NCBI GenBank assembly: GCA_035934995.1
Contig: DASYXI010000007.1
Location: 108,900-172,899 of the forward strand
Source: REEB95 sp035934995
GTDB lineage: Bacteria; Pseudomonadota; Alphaproteobacteria; ATCC43930; CGMCC-115725
Direction of reading: 5' to 3'
DNA length: 64,000 bases
Shown here: positions 1-9,812 of the stretch, one piece after another
Position numbering within the stretch: the stretch's first letter is position 1
Layout: the number at the start of each line of letters is the position of its first letter
Notes under the pieces: model-generated
The model's input: only the letters and a program-made list of their open reading frames with translations
The model's database searches: none
What the model was told of the DNA's origin: nothing
Program-made: the position numbers and the translations under genes

Positions 1-476
1 TGGAAGATTTCATTGCGCTTTTTCTCGCCGCCGGAGAATCCGACGTTGACGCCGCGCTGGAGCAGATCTTCGCCGATCTCGAGCAGCTTGAGCTTGGCGC
101 GCACCGCCTTGAGGAACTGGCCGGCGTCCATGTCGCTCTCGCCGCGCTGCTTGCGCACGGCGTTCAGCGCGGCGCGCAGGAAATACATGTTGTTGACGCC
201 AGGAATCTCGACTGGATACTGGAACGCGAGGAACACGCCTTCGCGCGCGCGCTCGTCTGCCGCCATCGTCAGCAGATCGCGTCCATGGAACAGCACCTGG
301 CCGTCCGTCACGTCGTAGCCCGGCTTGCCGGACAGCACGCCGGCGAGCGTGCTCTTGCCCGAGCCGTTCGGACCCATGATGGCGTGCACCTCGCCCGCCT
401 TCACGACGAGATCGACGCCCTTGAGGATCTCGCGCCCTTCGCTGATCCGCGCGTGCAAATTCTTGATTTCAAGCAT
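1..476 (-). CDS. sufC: Fe-S cluster assembly ATPase SufC (3' end outside window)
   Basis: ABC-type ATPase of the SufBCD scaffold that builds Fe-S clusters in the cytoplasm. The visible part, about 158 residues, starts MLEIKNLHA and carries the Walker A motif GPNGSGKST near residue 36. It also has the SufC-typical stretch AFQYPVEIPGVNN and an ABC signature SGGEKKRNE near the window edge. Walker B lies beyond base 1. It begins 2 bases after the sufB stop, so the two are surely co-transcribed with the Rrf2 regulator upstream. Identity rests on the combination of motif and neighbours and is very secure; only the C-terminal part is unseen. Confidence 0.96.
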   Translation of the reverse strand, partial: MLEIKNLHARISEGREILKGVDLVVKAGEVHAIMGPNGSGKSTLAGVLSGKPGYDVTDGQVLFHGRDLLTMAADERAREGVFLAFQYPVEIPGVNNMYFLRAALNAVRKQRGESDMDAGQFLKAVRAKLKLLEIGEDLLQRGVNVGFSGGEKKRNEIF

Positions 477-478
477 AT

Positions 479-1920
<1,442 letters not shown>

Positions 1921-1924
<4 letters not shown>

Positions 1925-2391
1925 CGCGCGGCTCCCTGGCCGTCCGTCGGGCCGGGCTTGGGGGGCAGTTTCATCCACTGCGCGAAAATCGCGGCGGGCG
2001 TCATCTCCGCCAAATTCATGCCGGCGAGCGCCGTGCCGACGGCATCGTTGATCCGTTTCCAATGTGGCTTGGTTGAGCAGAAATCGGTCCGGGTGCAATC
2101 CGGACCATGGATCGTGCACTGCGTCACGCCAATGGCGCCGTCGATAGCGGCGACGACCTCGGCGATCGAGATCGCCTGCGCCGGCCGGGCCAGCCGATAG
2201 CCGCCGGCCGCGCCCCGCGAAGCGGTCACCAGGCCGCCGTGCGCCAACGCCTTGAGCAGCTTGGCGACCGTGGTCCGCGGCAGGCGGGTTTCCTCGGCCA
2301 ATGTCGCGGCATTGGTCTGCCGCTCCGGATGGGCGGCGAGCTGGGTCGCGACGATGACGCCATAGTCGGCGAGCTTGCTGAGAATAATCAC
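1921..2391 (-). CDS. Rrf2-family Fe-S-sensing transcriptional regulator of the SUF operon
   Basis: A 156-residue winged-helix regulator, first gene of the suf operon, starting at GTG with GGAG about 10 bases upstream. The N-terminal helix-turn-helix (ILSKLADYGVIVATQLA, then TRLPRTTVAKLLKAL and the GGYRLARP wing) is typical of Rrf2/IscR proteins. Three cysteines at about residues 92, 99 and 105 match the [2Fe-2S]-binding positions of IscR (C92, C98, C104 in E. coli) with one extra residue in the first gap. Probable role: cluster-dependent feedback control of suf, as for proteins annotated as SUF system Fe-S regulator. A degenerate IscR-like palindrome lies just upstream. Which name (IscR or SufR-like) fits is not decidable by eye. 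Confidence 0.92.
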
Positions 2392-2403
2392 CCGCGTCTC
2401 CGT

Positions 2404-2428
2404 ATTTAGGACTGCTTCGGTACTCTAT
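2404..2428 (-). promoter_or_regulatory. Candidate Rrf2/IscR-type operator of the suf operon
   Basis: Read on the minus strand, the 25 bases begin ATAGAGTACC and end AGTCCTAAAT. Laid over the E. coli type-1 IscR consensus of the same length they agree at roughly 16 positions, including the AC...YAGTC core and the ATA/AT ends. It sits 13 bases before the GTG start of the Rrf2 gene, a natural autoregulatory position. The match is imperfect and was made by eye. Confidence 0.35.
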
Positions 2429-2640
2429 AACATCGGCACTAAACCGCGGCTTTCAACCCGAAACAACCCTTTTGTGATCAGGGACTTGTGGCCTACCGTC
2501 GCAGCGACTGCGGCCGCTGTTAACCGTGTTTTGCCAACCATGCTTAATGCGAGCCGGATGAATTAACCATAGTCTCACATACAAGATTAATAGTGATCAA
2601 TAATATATTGGTTTTAAAACATTTTATATGGTCCTTTCTC

Positions 2641-4092
2641 ATGCATCTCCGCCGTGCCGTTCTGCTCGCGGTGGCCGCCCTCGTGCTGGCCGCCACGCCC
2701 TCCCTCGCCGACATGGTGATCAAGCTCCAGAACGGCCAGGTCATTACCGTGCCGGGGTCCAAGCCGGGCGACATCGAGTCGTTGAGTTTCACCGGCTCGA
2801 AATCCCCTGTTTCGGGTACGGCAGCACCGATCACGCTCCCCAGCGCAACCGCTGCGGTCGCGGCCGCACCGGTCGCCATGCAGAGCGGTGGCGCCCATCC
2901 GCCGGCTGGCGCTCTCGTCCTGCCACCGATGAAGCCGGGCCATCCGAGCGGCCGCGTGCTGCACGTCGGCCCATCGCGCGAGCTCAAGGTGCCGAGCCAA
3001 GCCGCACACGAAGCCAAGACAAGAACGGCGACGTCATCGAGATCGATGCCGCCGATTATCGCGGCGACGTTGCGGTGTGGAACCAGAACGACATCGTCAT
3101 CCGCGGTGTCGGCGGCCGGCTCCATCTTTATGCTGATGGCGATGCGGCGCAGGGCAAGGCGATTTGGGTCACCCACGGCGACAAGATCCGCATCGAGAAC
3201 ATCGAGTTTTCAGGCTGCACGGTCGGCGATGGCAACGGTGCCGCTATTCGCGCCGAAGGCGCCGGTCTGAGCCTGGTCAACGTCTATATCCACGACAACC
3301 AGCACGGGATTCTTTCGGCCCCCAATCCCAAAAGCGACATCGTCATCGAGAATTCCGAGTTCGCGCACAACGGTACGACCAGCGGCTCGACCCACGGCAT
3401 CTACATCGGCCAAGTGCGCAACTTCGTGCTGCGCGGCAGCTATTTCCACGACACCGTGACCGGCCACCACGTCAAGACGCGCGCGCTCAACAACTACATC
3501 CTCTACAACCGCATCATGGATTATCCCGAAAGCACGGCGAGCTATTCGATCGACGTGTCCAACAGCGGCCGCACGTACGTCATCGGCAACATCATCGAGA
3601 AAGGGCCGCGCGCCGAGAATTACGCCATGATCGCCTATGCGATGGAGGGCTCGACCAATCCGCTGCAAGAGCTGTACGTCGTCGGCAACACCATGGTGAT
3701 GGACCGCAATTCGGGCCTATTCATCCGTTCGCGTTCGCCCAACGCCGCCTTCGTCGCCGACAACATCATGCCGGGCCCGGCATGCTGATCACCGGCGCGG
3801 GCGTTTTCGTCAACAACGTGCTTGCCGCCGGCGTACACGCCGAGCCTGACGAGCTCAACGCCAACGGCAGCCGCGGCAACCGAGTCGTCAACGATGTGCG
3901 CTTCGTCGACGCAGCGCATTACGATTATCACCTGCGGCCGAGCTCGCCGGCGATCGGCGCCGGTGCTGATCTTGGTGCTGCCGCCGGTTTTTCAGTTTGC
4001 GGCCGAGCTACGTACCTCAGACGCCGCTCGGCATCGCTGCGCGCGCGACGGCGGGTCCGCTCGACGACGGCGCGATTCCGTCCCAGCCGTAA
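2641..4092 (+). pseudogene. Parallel beta-helix secreted protein, broken by three frameshifts
   Basis: Starts at ATG 2641 with a clear signal peptide (MHLRRAVLLAVAALVLA then SLADM). Coding sense continues to about 3010 in one frame, then to about 3778 in a second, to about 3988 in a third, and ends at TAA 4090-4092 in the fourth segment. Joining the segments gives one protein of about 480 residues with many short beta-helix rungs (RGVGGRLHLY, IENIEFSGC, IVIENSEFAHN, VIGNIIEKG). Each change of frame is explained by one missing base. The protein would be exported and probably binds or cleaves polysaccharide, but no catalytic residues were assigned. It runs tail to tail with an intact parallel beta-helix gene. 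Confidence 0.8.
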
Positions 4093-4101
4093 AACGCACC
4101 G

Positions 4102-5220
4102 CTATTCCTTCGGCTTCGGCACCGCGCTCCAATAGGCGCGGTAGGCGGTGATGCGCTGACCCGCGAAGGCGGGCGGCGCGGCATTGGCTTCATTGTGAAT
4201 GTGCACGCCGTGGCCGAGGTCGAGGTGCGCGCCGACTTGCGCCACGATCTCGCCGCCGGCGAGCTTGTTGTTGATGACGGTCGCACTGGTGTCGGGCGCC
4301 GCCGCGACGATGCCGCCGGTGCCGATCAGGACGTTGTCCGCCACGCGCGCACGCGTCGCGCGAAACAGATAGATGCCGGGCTCCCCGGGACAGGCAAGGA
4401 CGACATTTTTGCGGATCGTGCTGTCGCGGTTTTCGTCCTTGTCGCAGGTGCCTTCGCAGAACTGCGGACCGGTTGCGCTGCCGCCGAGCGACAAGCCGCG
4501 CGTATACGGTTGGTGCGGCAACTGATCGGCGCAGAGAACGATGTTGCGCTCGATCAACGTGCCAGACGAGTTGCCCTTGAAGAACAGCGCATAGCCGTAA
4601 TCGTCGGTGCGCGTCGCCGGATGGTTGAACGTCTTGCCGTAATCGGCGATGAGGTTGTCGCGTACGATCCAGTGTTTGCCGCCGACGACGTCGATCGGCG
4701 CGATCGGGTTGTCGGTGTGGCGGACGTGCGTGCCGAAGAGCCAGTTGCCTTCAATGCGCACGTTATCCGGGAAACGCCCGCCCTCGCCGTTGCCCTTGAT
4801 GTGCGCGTTGAAGTCGTGAATGCGGTTGTGACGGATATCGACGCGATCGGCACCGGCGACGATATGAAAGGCGTGTTCGCAATCGGTGTCGGTATCGCAC
4901 GCGCCGGCGATGTCGAGGTTCTCGAACACCCAGTCGGGCGCCGCGATCTTGATGAATTCGGTTGCCTTCGTTGTCAACGTGACGTCGCCAAGGCGCGGCG
5001 CGCGCACCACAATCGGATGACCGAGGGTGCCGCCATGATGCAGGCGGATGGCGGGCAGAACGTAATGGCCCGGCGCAATGGTAATGACGTCGCCGGGCTG
5101 GGCGCGTTGCAGCGCGGTCAGAATGCCCGCGACATTGGAAACCGTGATGGCGCGCGCCGCCGCGGGCCCGTTCCAGAGTGCCAGAAGCACGAGCGCTGTC
5201 AGCGCCGCTCGCTTTGTCAT
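4102..5220 (-). CDS. Secreted right-handed parallel beta-helix protein (polysaccharide-lyase-like)
   Basis: Encodes 372 residues beginning MTKRAALTALVLLALWNG, a signal peptide ending near AAARA. The N-terminal part (ILTALQRAQPGDVITIAPG, then IVVRAPRLGDVTL and WVFENLDIAG) matches the opening turns of chondroitinase-B/alginate-lyase-like (PL6) beta-helix proteins, and further rungs follow (VRIEGNWLFG, WIVRDNLIADYG, LIERNIVLC, ARVADNVLIG). Four cysteines in the middle may pair in the periplasm. The open frame extends upstream, but the signal peptide sets the start at 5220. Substrate and activity are unproven; a non-catalytic envelope protein is possible. The convergent neighbour is a frameshifted paralogue-type protein. 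Confidence 0.8.
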   Translation of the reverse strand: MTKRAALTALVLLALWNGPAAARAITVSNVAGILTALQRAQPGDVITIAPGHYVLPAIRLHHGGTLGHPIVVRAPRLGDVTLTTKATEFIKIAAPDWVFENLDIAGACDTDTDCEHAFHIVAGADRVDIRHNRIHDFNAHIKGNGEGGRFPDNVRIEGNWLFGTHVRHTDNPIAPIDVVGGKHWIVRDNLIADYGKTFNHPATRTDDYGYALFFKGNSSGTLIERNIVLCADQLPHQPYTRGLSLGGSATGPQFCEGTCDKDENRDSTIRKNVVLACPGEPGIYLFRATRARVADNVLIGTGGIVAAAPDTSATVINNKLAGGEIVAQVGAHLDLGHGVHIHNEANAAPPAFAGQRITAYRAYWSAVPKPKE

Positions 5221-5266
5221 CGCCCCAATATGCCCTATCCTCCCCGCCCGGAGAAAGCGGGGGCAA

Positions 5267-6481
5267 ATGGATTTCGAGTTCTCCGACAAATCAAAGCGTA
5301 TCCAGGCGCAGCTCAAGGCCTTCATCGCCCAGCATGTCGCGCCGCGCGACTCCGAGTATCGCCGGCTTGTTGCACAAAGCGTGTTTCCGCCGCCGTTCAT
5401 CGAAGATCTAAAGGCGAAGGCGCGTGCCGCCGGGCTATGGAATCTGTTCCTGCCCGGCCTCAAGCCCGACGAACCCGGCACGCAGCTGTCGAATCTCGAT
5501 TACGCACCATGCGCCGAGATCATGGGCCGGATGCTGTGGTTGGCGGAACTCTTCAACTGCAATGCGCCCGACACCGGCAACATGGAGTTGCTGCATCTCG
5601 CCGCGAATGCCGAGCAGCGCAAGCAATGGCTCGCACCATTGCTCGAAGGCAAGATCCGTTCGGCCTTCGCCATGACCGAGCCTGACGTCGCCTCGTCGGA
5701 CGCCACCAACATCCGCACGTCGATCCGGCGCGACGGCGGCGACTGGGTGATCAGCGGCCGCAAATGGTTCATCACCAACGCCGCCGATCCGCGTTGCAAG
5801 CTTTTCATCGTCATGGGCGTCACGTCGCCCGAGCGCAAGGAAGCGCACAGGCGCCAGAGCATGGTGCTGGTGCCGGCCGGCGCCAAAGGTCTCACGGTCG
5901 TGCGCAACCTGCCGGTGATGCATGAGCTCCATCCGCAAGGTCATTGCGAGGTCGCGTTCGACAATGTGCGCGTGCCGGCGACGAATCTGCTTGGCGAGGA
6001 AGGCGGCGGCTTCGCCCTCGCCCAGGCGCGGCTCGGTCCCGGCCGGATTCATCACTGCATGCGGTCGATCGGCGCGTGCGAATTGGCGGTCGAATTGATG
6101 GTTGCGCGCGCGCGTTCGCGCCAGACCTTCGGTGCGTCCCTCGCGGAACATGGAACGATCCGCGAGTGGATCGCCTTGTCGCGGATCGAGATCGAGCAGG
6201 CACGGCTACTGGTGCTCAAGGCCGCGTGGCTGATGGACAAGGCCGGCAACAAAGCCGCCCGGCGCGAAGTGGCGTTGATCAAGGTGGCGGTGCCGCGCAT
6301 GCAGGTGACGATCGCCAACCGCGCCATGCAGGTGTTCGGCGCCGCCGGTCTGACGCAGGATACGCCGCTGGCGGAAATCTGGAGCTGGGGCCGCGCCTTG
6401 CAGATCGTCGACGGTCCGGACGAAGTCCATCTCCGCGCCATCGCGCGCGGCGAGATCAAAGCGGCGCAAAACGCGAAGTAG
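5267..6481 (+). CDS. Acyl-CoA dehydrogenase (ACAD10/11-like)
   Basis: FAD enzyme introducing the alpha-beta double bond into an acyl-CoA, 404 residues. Start chosen at ATG 5267 (MDFEFSDKSKRI), where family similarity begins; the longer frame upstream overlaps the beta-helix gene on the other strand. Visible family blocks are AFAMTEPDVASSDATNI (flavin/substrate contact), GRKWFITNAADPRCKLFIVM, MQVFGAAGLTQDTPLAEIWS and the ending LQIVDGPDEVHLRAIARGEI, the last being characteristic of the ACAD11-like branch. It stands alone, not in a beta-oxidation operon, so the chain-length preference cannot be inferred. Confidence 0.93.
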   Translation: MDFEFSDKSKRIQAQLKAFIAQHVAPRDSEYRRLVAQSVFPPPFIEDLKAKARAAGLWNLFLPGLKPDEPGTQLSNLDYAPCAEIMGRMLWLAELFNCNAPDTGNMELLHLAANAEQRKQWLAPLLEGKIRSAFAMTEPDVASSDATNIRTSIRRDGGDWVISGRKWFITNAADPRCKLFIVMGVTSPERKEAHRRQSMVLVPAGAKGLTVVRNLPVMHELHPQGHCEVAFDNVRVPATNLLGEEGGGFALAQARLGPGRIHHCMRSIGACELAVELMVARARSRQTFGASLAEHGTIREWIALSRIEIEQARLLVLKAAWLMDKAGNKAARREVALIKVAVPRMQVTIANRAMQVFGAAGLTQDTPLAEIWSWGRALQIVDGPDEVHLRAIARGEIKAAQNAK

Positions 6482-6484
6482 CGA

Positions 6485-7225
6485 TCAGCTCAGCAGACTC
6501 ACCTTGCCGCTCGCCAGATCGTAGAACGCCGCGACGACCGTGAGCTGCTTCTGCTTGATTGCATCGGCGATCACCGGCGAGGAATCGCGCAACAGCGCCG
6601 CCTGAATCTTCGCGTTCGCTTTGATCGCCGCGTCGAGATCCTTGCCCGCCTGGTCCACCGCCGGCCGGATGTAGCGGTAGAGACCGCTGATCTGTCCTGG
6701 CACGGCCTTGGCGTCGATCGACGCTTTCACCGCGCCGCAATTCGCATGGCCGAGCACCATGATCGCCTTGGTGCCAAGAACCGCGACACCGTATTCCAGG
6801 CTGGCAATAATTTCCGACGAGGCAATGTTGCCGGCGACGCGCGTAACGAAGAGATGGCCGATAGTTTGATCGAACGCGAGCTCGACGGGTACGCGCGAGT
6901 CCGCACAGGACAACAACGCGGCGAATGGCTCTTGTTTCTCGGCGGTCTTCGCCTTCAGCATCTTGAGGTCGTCGTTGAACGAGGTCATTCGGCCTTCGAC
7001 GAACCGTTTGTTGCCTTCCATCATTTCATGCAGCGCGGCGTCGGGACTGAGGACCGTCTGGGCGCGCGCCGCTGGCACTGCCGCAAGGTCGAGCGCCGCG
7101 GCGGCCACCATGCCGGCCGCTGCGCTCGCGACCGACGACGTCAGGAACGCGCGCCGTGACCGATCGACGCCGGATGAAGGCGCGACCGCAGCGGCAATTC
7201 GATTGGCGTGATTCAATGACAGCAT
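6485..7225 (-). CDS. Beta-class carbonic anhydrase with Tat signal peptide
   Basis: Zinc enzyme interconverting CO2 and bicarbonate, 246 residues. Zinc ligands and the Asp/Arg dyad are in CADSRVP (C107, D109, R111) and HANCGA (H160, C163). The first about 55 residues form a twin-arginine leader (SRRAFLTSS, then an alanine-rich hydrophobic stretch and AARAQ), so the enzyme should be exported folded to the periplasm rather than acting in the cytoplasm. The start at 7225 retains this leader; an upstream extension in the same frame has no protein character. The gene ends 3 bases from the convergent acyl-CoA dehydrogenase and is divergent from the ABC importer. Confidence 0.93.
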   Translation of the reverse strand: MLSLNHANRIAAAVAPSSGVDRSRRAFLTSSVASAAAGMVAAAALDLAAVPAARAQTVLSPDAALHEMMEGNKRFVEGRMTSFNDDLKMLKAKTAEKQEPFAALLSCADSRVPVELAFDQTIGHLFVTRVAGNIASSEIIASLEYGVAVLGTKAIMVLGHANCGAVKASIDAKAVPGQISGLYRYIRPAVDQAGKDLDAAIKANAKIQAALLRDSSPVIADAIKQKQLTVVAAFYDLASGKVSLLS

Positions 7226-7551
7226 CGTCTCCCTCGCTTTCCATCTCTCGGCCGCGTTGACCGATCCTCGACGATGGTACGGGTTCTCTGGTGCACCAGA
7301 AAGAGAACGATAACGGCCCGCGGAAAGCGGCCTCGCAGCGCCCTTTTCGCCGAAACCGGACGTGGGCAAAGAGCCCTCGCCGACCGAGGTTGCGCTGGCA
7401 TCCCGACCACCGATGGGCCATGATCTTGCCGACACGCCATCCGCTACGGCAGCGCCGCCGACGCACGGCGGCGTAAAGATCTCCATCGGTCTATTGCATC
7501 GGAGGAGACGTCCTGCCCGCGGTCGCGACAAAACAGGGAGGACACAACCTT
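7226..7551. other. Divergent intergenic region, carbonic anhydrase / ABC importer
   Basis: 326 bases without a convincing gene. It must hold both promoters. The only clear structure is a perfect 14-base palindrome at 7287-7300. AGGGAGG at about 7534-7540 is the ribosome-binding site of the importer's first gene. Confidence 0.6.
7287..7300. promoter_or_regulatory. Perfect palindrome TCTGGTGCACCAGA, candidate GntR-type operator
   Basis: The 14 bases read identically on both strands and contain TGGT-N2-ACCA, the half-site arrangement seen in operators of FadR-subfamily GntR regulators. It lies between two divergent genes, 62 bases before the carbonic anhydrase start and about 250 before the substrate-binding protein start. 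No GntR gene lies in the window, so the regulator is unknown. Confidence 0.45.
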
Positions 7552-8814
7552 ATGAGTCACGCACAGAAATCACCGGCCGTCCTGGCCGGCGCTGCGATGA
7601 CGGCGGCATTGGCTCTGACATTCGCAACCGCGGCCCAAGCGGCCGAGCCGATCAAGATCGGCGTCATCGGCGAACAATCATCGGTCGCCGGCGCATCGTT
7701 GACCAAGGCGGCAGAAATGGCTGCCGACGACATCAACGCGCATGGCGGCGTCGACGGTCGCCAGATCCAAGTCATCACCTATGACGATCACTCGTCCGCC
7801 GCCGAAGCCGTGCGTGCCTTCCAGCGCGCTGTCAACCAGGACAAGGTCGTGGCGGTGGTCGGCAGCTATATCAGCGAAGTCGCGCTGGCGCTCGAGCCGT
7901 GGGCGGGACGCCTGCATGTGCCCTACATCACGCCGGGCGCGGCAAGCACGGAGATCACGAAGCACGTTCACGACGATTACAACAATTTCAAATATTCGTT
8001 CGACGGAACGTTGAACTCGGCCTTCATCGCCCAGTCGATCTGCGACTTCTCGCATGACGCGCTGGTCGAAGGCTTCCACATGAAGACCGCCGTCGTCATG
8101 AGCGAAGACGCGGCGTGGACGACGCCGCTCGATGCGCGCTACCTCGAGTGTTTGCCGAAAGCGGGCCTCAAGGTGCTCGACCATATCCGGTTCAACCCGG
8201 ATACCACCGACTTCACGCCGATCTTCAACAAGATCGAAGGCGAGCACCCGAATGTGATCATCACCGGCATCAGCCATGTCGGCGTGCAGCCGACCGTGCA
8301 ATGGCATGAGCAGCAGGTTCCGATCGCGATGGGCGGCATCAGCTCGCAAGCGACGACCAGCACCTTCTGGAAGGACACGAACGGCGCGACCGAAAGTGTC
8401 ATCAGCCAGACGCTGGCCGCACCGGACGTAGCGCTGTCGCCGAAGACGAAACCGTTCGCCGCGGCCTATATCAAACGGTACGGCGATTCACCGGCCTATG
8501 TCGGCTACACCACCTATGACATGATTCATGTCATCGCCGACGCCATCAAACGTGAGGGCGGGTCGACCGATCCCGATAAGATCGTCCATGGGATCGAGAC
8601 GGCCGATTACGTCGGCGTCATCGGCCGGATCAAATTCTACCCCCGCGACAACATCATGGCGCACTCGCTCGAATACGGGCCCGACTTGGTGACCGGCGCC
8701 ATGATCCAATGGCAGAACGGCAAACAGGTAACGGTGTGGCCGACCGACAAGGTCAAGGCCAAGATCACGTTCCCTGCCTTCGTCAAGCTGCCGCAGCAAG
8801 CCTCCGCTCAGTAA
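7552..8814 (+). CDS. Branched-chain amino-acid-type ABC importer, periplasmic substrate-binding protein
   Basis: Type-I periplasmic binding protein of the LivK/Peripla_BP_6 family, 420 residues. A signal peptide of about 29 residues ends at AAQAAE. The mature protein opens with PIKIGVIGEQSSVAG and then AAEMAADDINAHGGVDGRQI, the usual family start, followed by VGSYISEVALALEPWAG and the SPAYVGYTTYDMIHV segment of the second lobe. AGGGAGG precedes the ATG by 11 bases. It is the first gene of a four-gene importer with LivH-, LivM- and fused LivG/LivF-type proteins. The ligand could be an amino acid, amide, urea or aromatic acid; the sequence alone does not decide. Confidence 0.93.
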   Translation: MSHAQKSPAVLAGAAMTAALALTFATAAQAAEPIKIGVIGEQSSVAGASLTKAAEMAADDINAHGGVDGRQIQVITYDDHSSAAEAVRAFQRAVNQDKVVAVVGSYISEVALALEPWAGRLHVPYITPGAASTEITKHVHDDYNNFKYSFDGTLNSAFIAQSICDFSHDALVEGFHMKTAVVMSEDAAWTTPLDARYLECLPKAGLKVLDHIRFNPDTTDFTPIFNKIEGEHPNVIITGISHVGVQPTVQWHEQQVPIAMGGISSQATTSTFWKDTNGATESVISQTLAAPDVALSPKTKPFAAAYIKRYGDSPAYVGYTTYDMIHVIADAIKREGGSTDPDKIVHGIETADYVGVIGRIKFYPRDNIMAHSLEYGPDLVTGAMIQWQNGKQVTVWPTDKVKAKITFPAFVKLPQQASAQ

Positions 8815-8925
8815 CGCCACGTGACGGCGACGGATCGCGGTTCCCGACATCGTTCGGGTACCGCGGCCCGCGCCCGCTCGACGGTCGAAACAATACCGCT
8901 ATAAGGCACCGGCGGACGGAGCGGC

Positions 8926-9801
8926 ATGCTCGCACTGCAAATCCTGATCGACGGCTTCGCCATCAGCTCGCTCTACGCGCTGGCCGCGGTGGGATTCACC
9001 TTGATCTTCGGCGTGTCGGGCGTCCTCAACGTCGCCCATGGCGGCATCATGGTCGTGGCGGCGCTGGTCGGCTGGTTTGTCGCCGGCGAGCTGGGCTTCG
9101 GCACCTATATCGGCACGTTGGCCGGAATCCTCGCCGGCTTGCTCATGGCCTACGCGACCTATTTCATCGTCGTGCGACCGATCGAGCGCTCGCGCGCCAT
9201 TCCGCGCGAGGAAACCGAGATTTTCATCCTCACCGGCACGCTGCTCTGGGGCATCATGATCGAGCAGCTGATGGCCTATATCTTCACCGACAATCCGGTG
9301 ACCTTGCGGCCGCTGATCGGCGGTGTCGTCAACATCTTCGGCGTGCGCACGCCCCGCAACGAGATCGTGATCGCCGCGGTTTCGTGGGCGGTAATCGGTT
9401 TGCTTTGGCTGCTGATCAATCGAACGCAACGTGGCAAGGCGCTGCTCGCCGCCGCCATCAATCCGCGCGGCCTGACCCTGCTCGGCTTTGAGTTGTCGCG
9501 GATTTATCTCCTGGTATGGACCATCTACGGCGTGCTCGCCGGCATCGCCGGCGTTCTGCTCGCGTCGTTCCTCGGCGTCGCCTCCAGCAACACCGGACCG
9601 CTCACCGCCAGCGCCTTCGCCATCGTGGTGCTGGGCGGACTGGGCAGTGTCGAAGGCTCGCTCATAGCGGCGTACGTCGTCGGCTATCTCGAGACGCTGA
9701 CCGCCTATCTCGTGGCGCCGACCCTGCGCCCGATCCCGCCGCTTTTGCTCCTCATCCTGGTGCTCTATTTCAGGCCCCAGGGCATTCTCGGCCGGCGTTA
9801 G
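8926..9801 (+). CDS. Branched-chain amino-acid-type ABC importer permease, LivH type
   Basis: Inner-membrane permease of 291 residues, about eight hydrophobic segments. The family blocks are LQILIDGFAISSLYALAAVG, LIFGVSGVLNVAHGG (near residues 25-40), the EAA-like loop AAINPRGLTLLGFELSRIY and FAIVVLGGLGSVEGSLIAAY. The usual conserved Gly/Asn in GVLNVAHG are kept. It follows the substrate-binding protein by 111 bases and precedes the LivM-type permease by 11 bases, so the cassette should assemble as one transporter. Confidence 0.94.
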   Translation: MLALQILIDGFAISSLYALAAVGFTLIFGVSGVLNVAHGGIMVVAALVGWFVAGELGFGTYIGTLAGILAGLLMAYATYFIVVRPIERSRAIPREETEIFILTGTLLWGIMIEQLMAYIFTDNPVTLRPLIGGVVNIFGVRTPRNEIVIAAVSWAVIGLLWLLINRTQRGKALLAAAINPRGLTLLGFELSRIYLLVWTIYGVLAGIAGVLLASFLGVASSNTGPLTASAFAIVVLGGLGSVEGSLIAAYVVGYLETLTAYLVAPTLRPIPPLLLLILVLYFRPQGILGRR

Positions 9802-9812
9802 CGGGAGGCGAA

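Noticed and set aside
1925..2119. 65 extra codons in frame upstream of sufB
   Set aside because: They lie inside the Rrf2 gene, do not resemble SufB and the ATG at 1924 is preceded by a coupling overlap.
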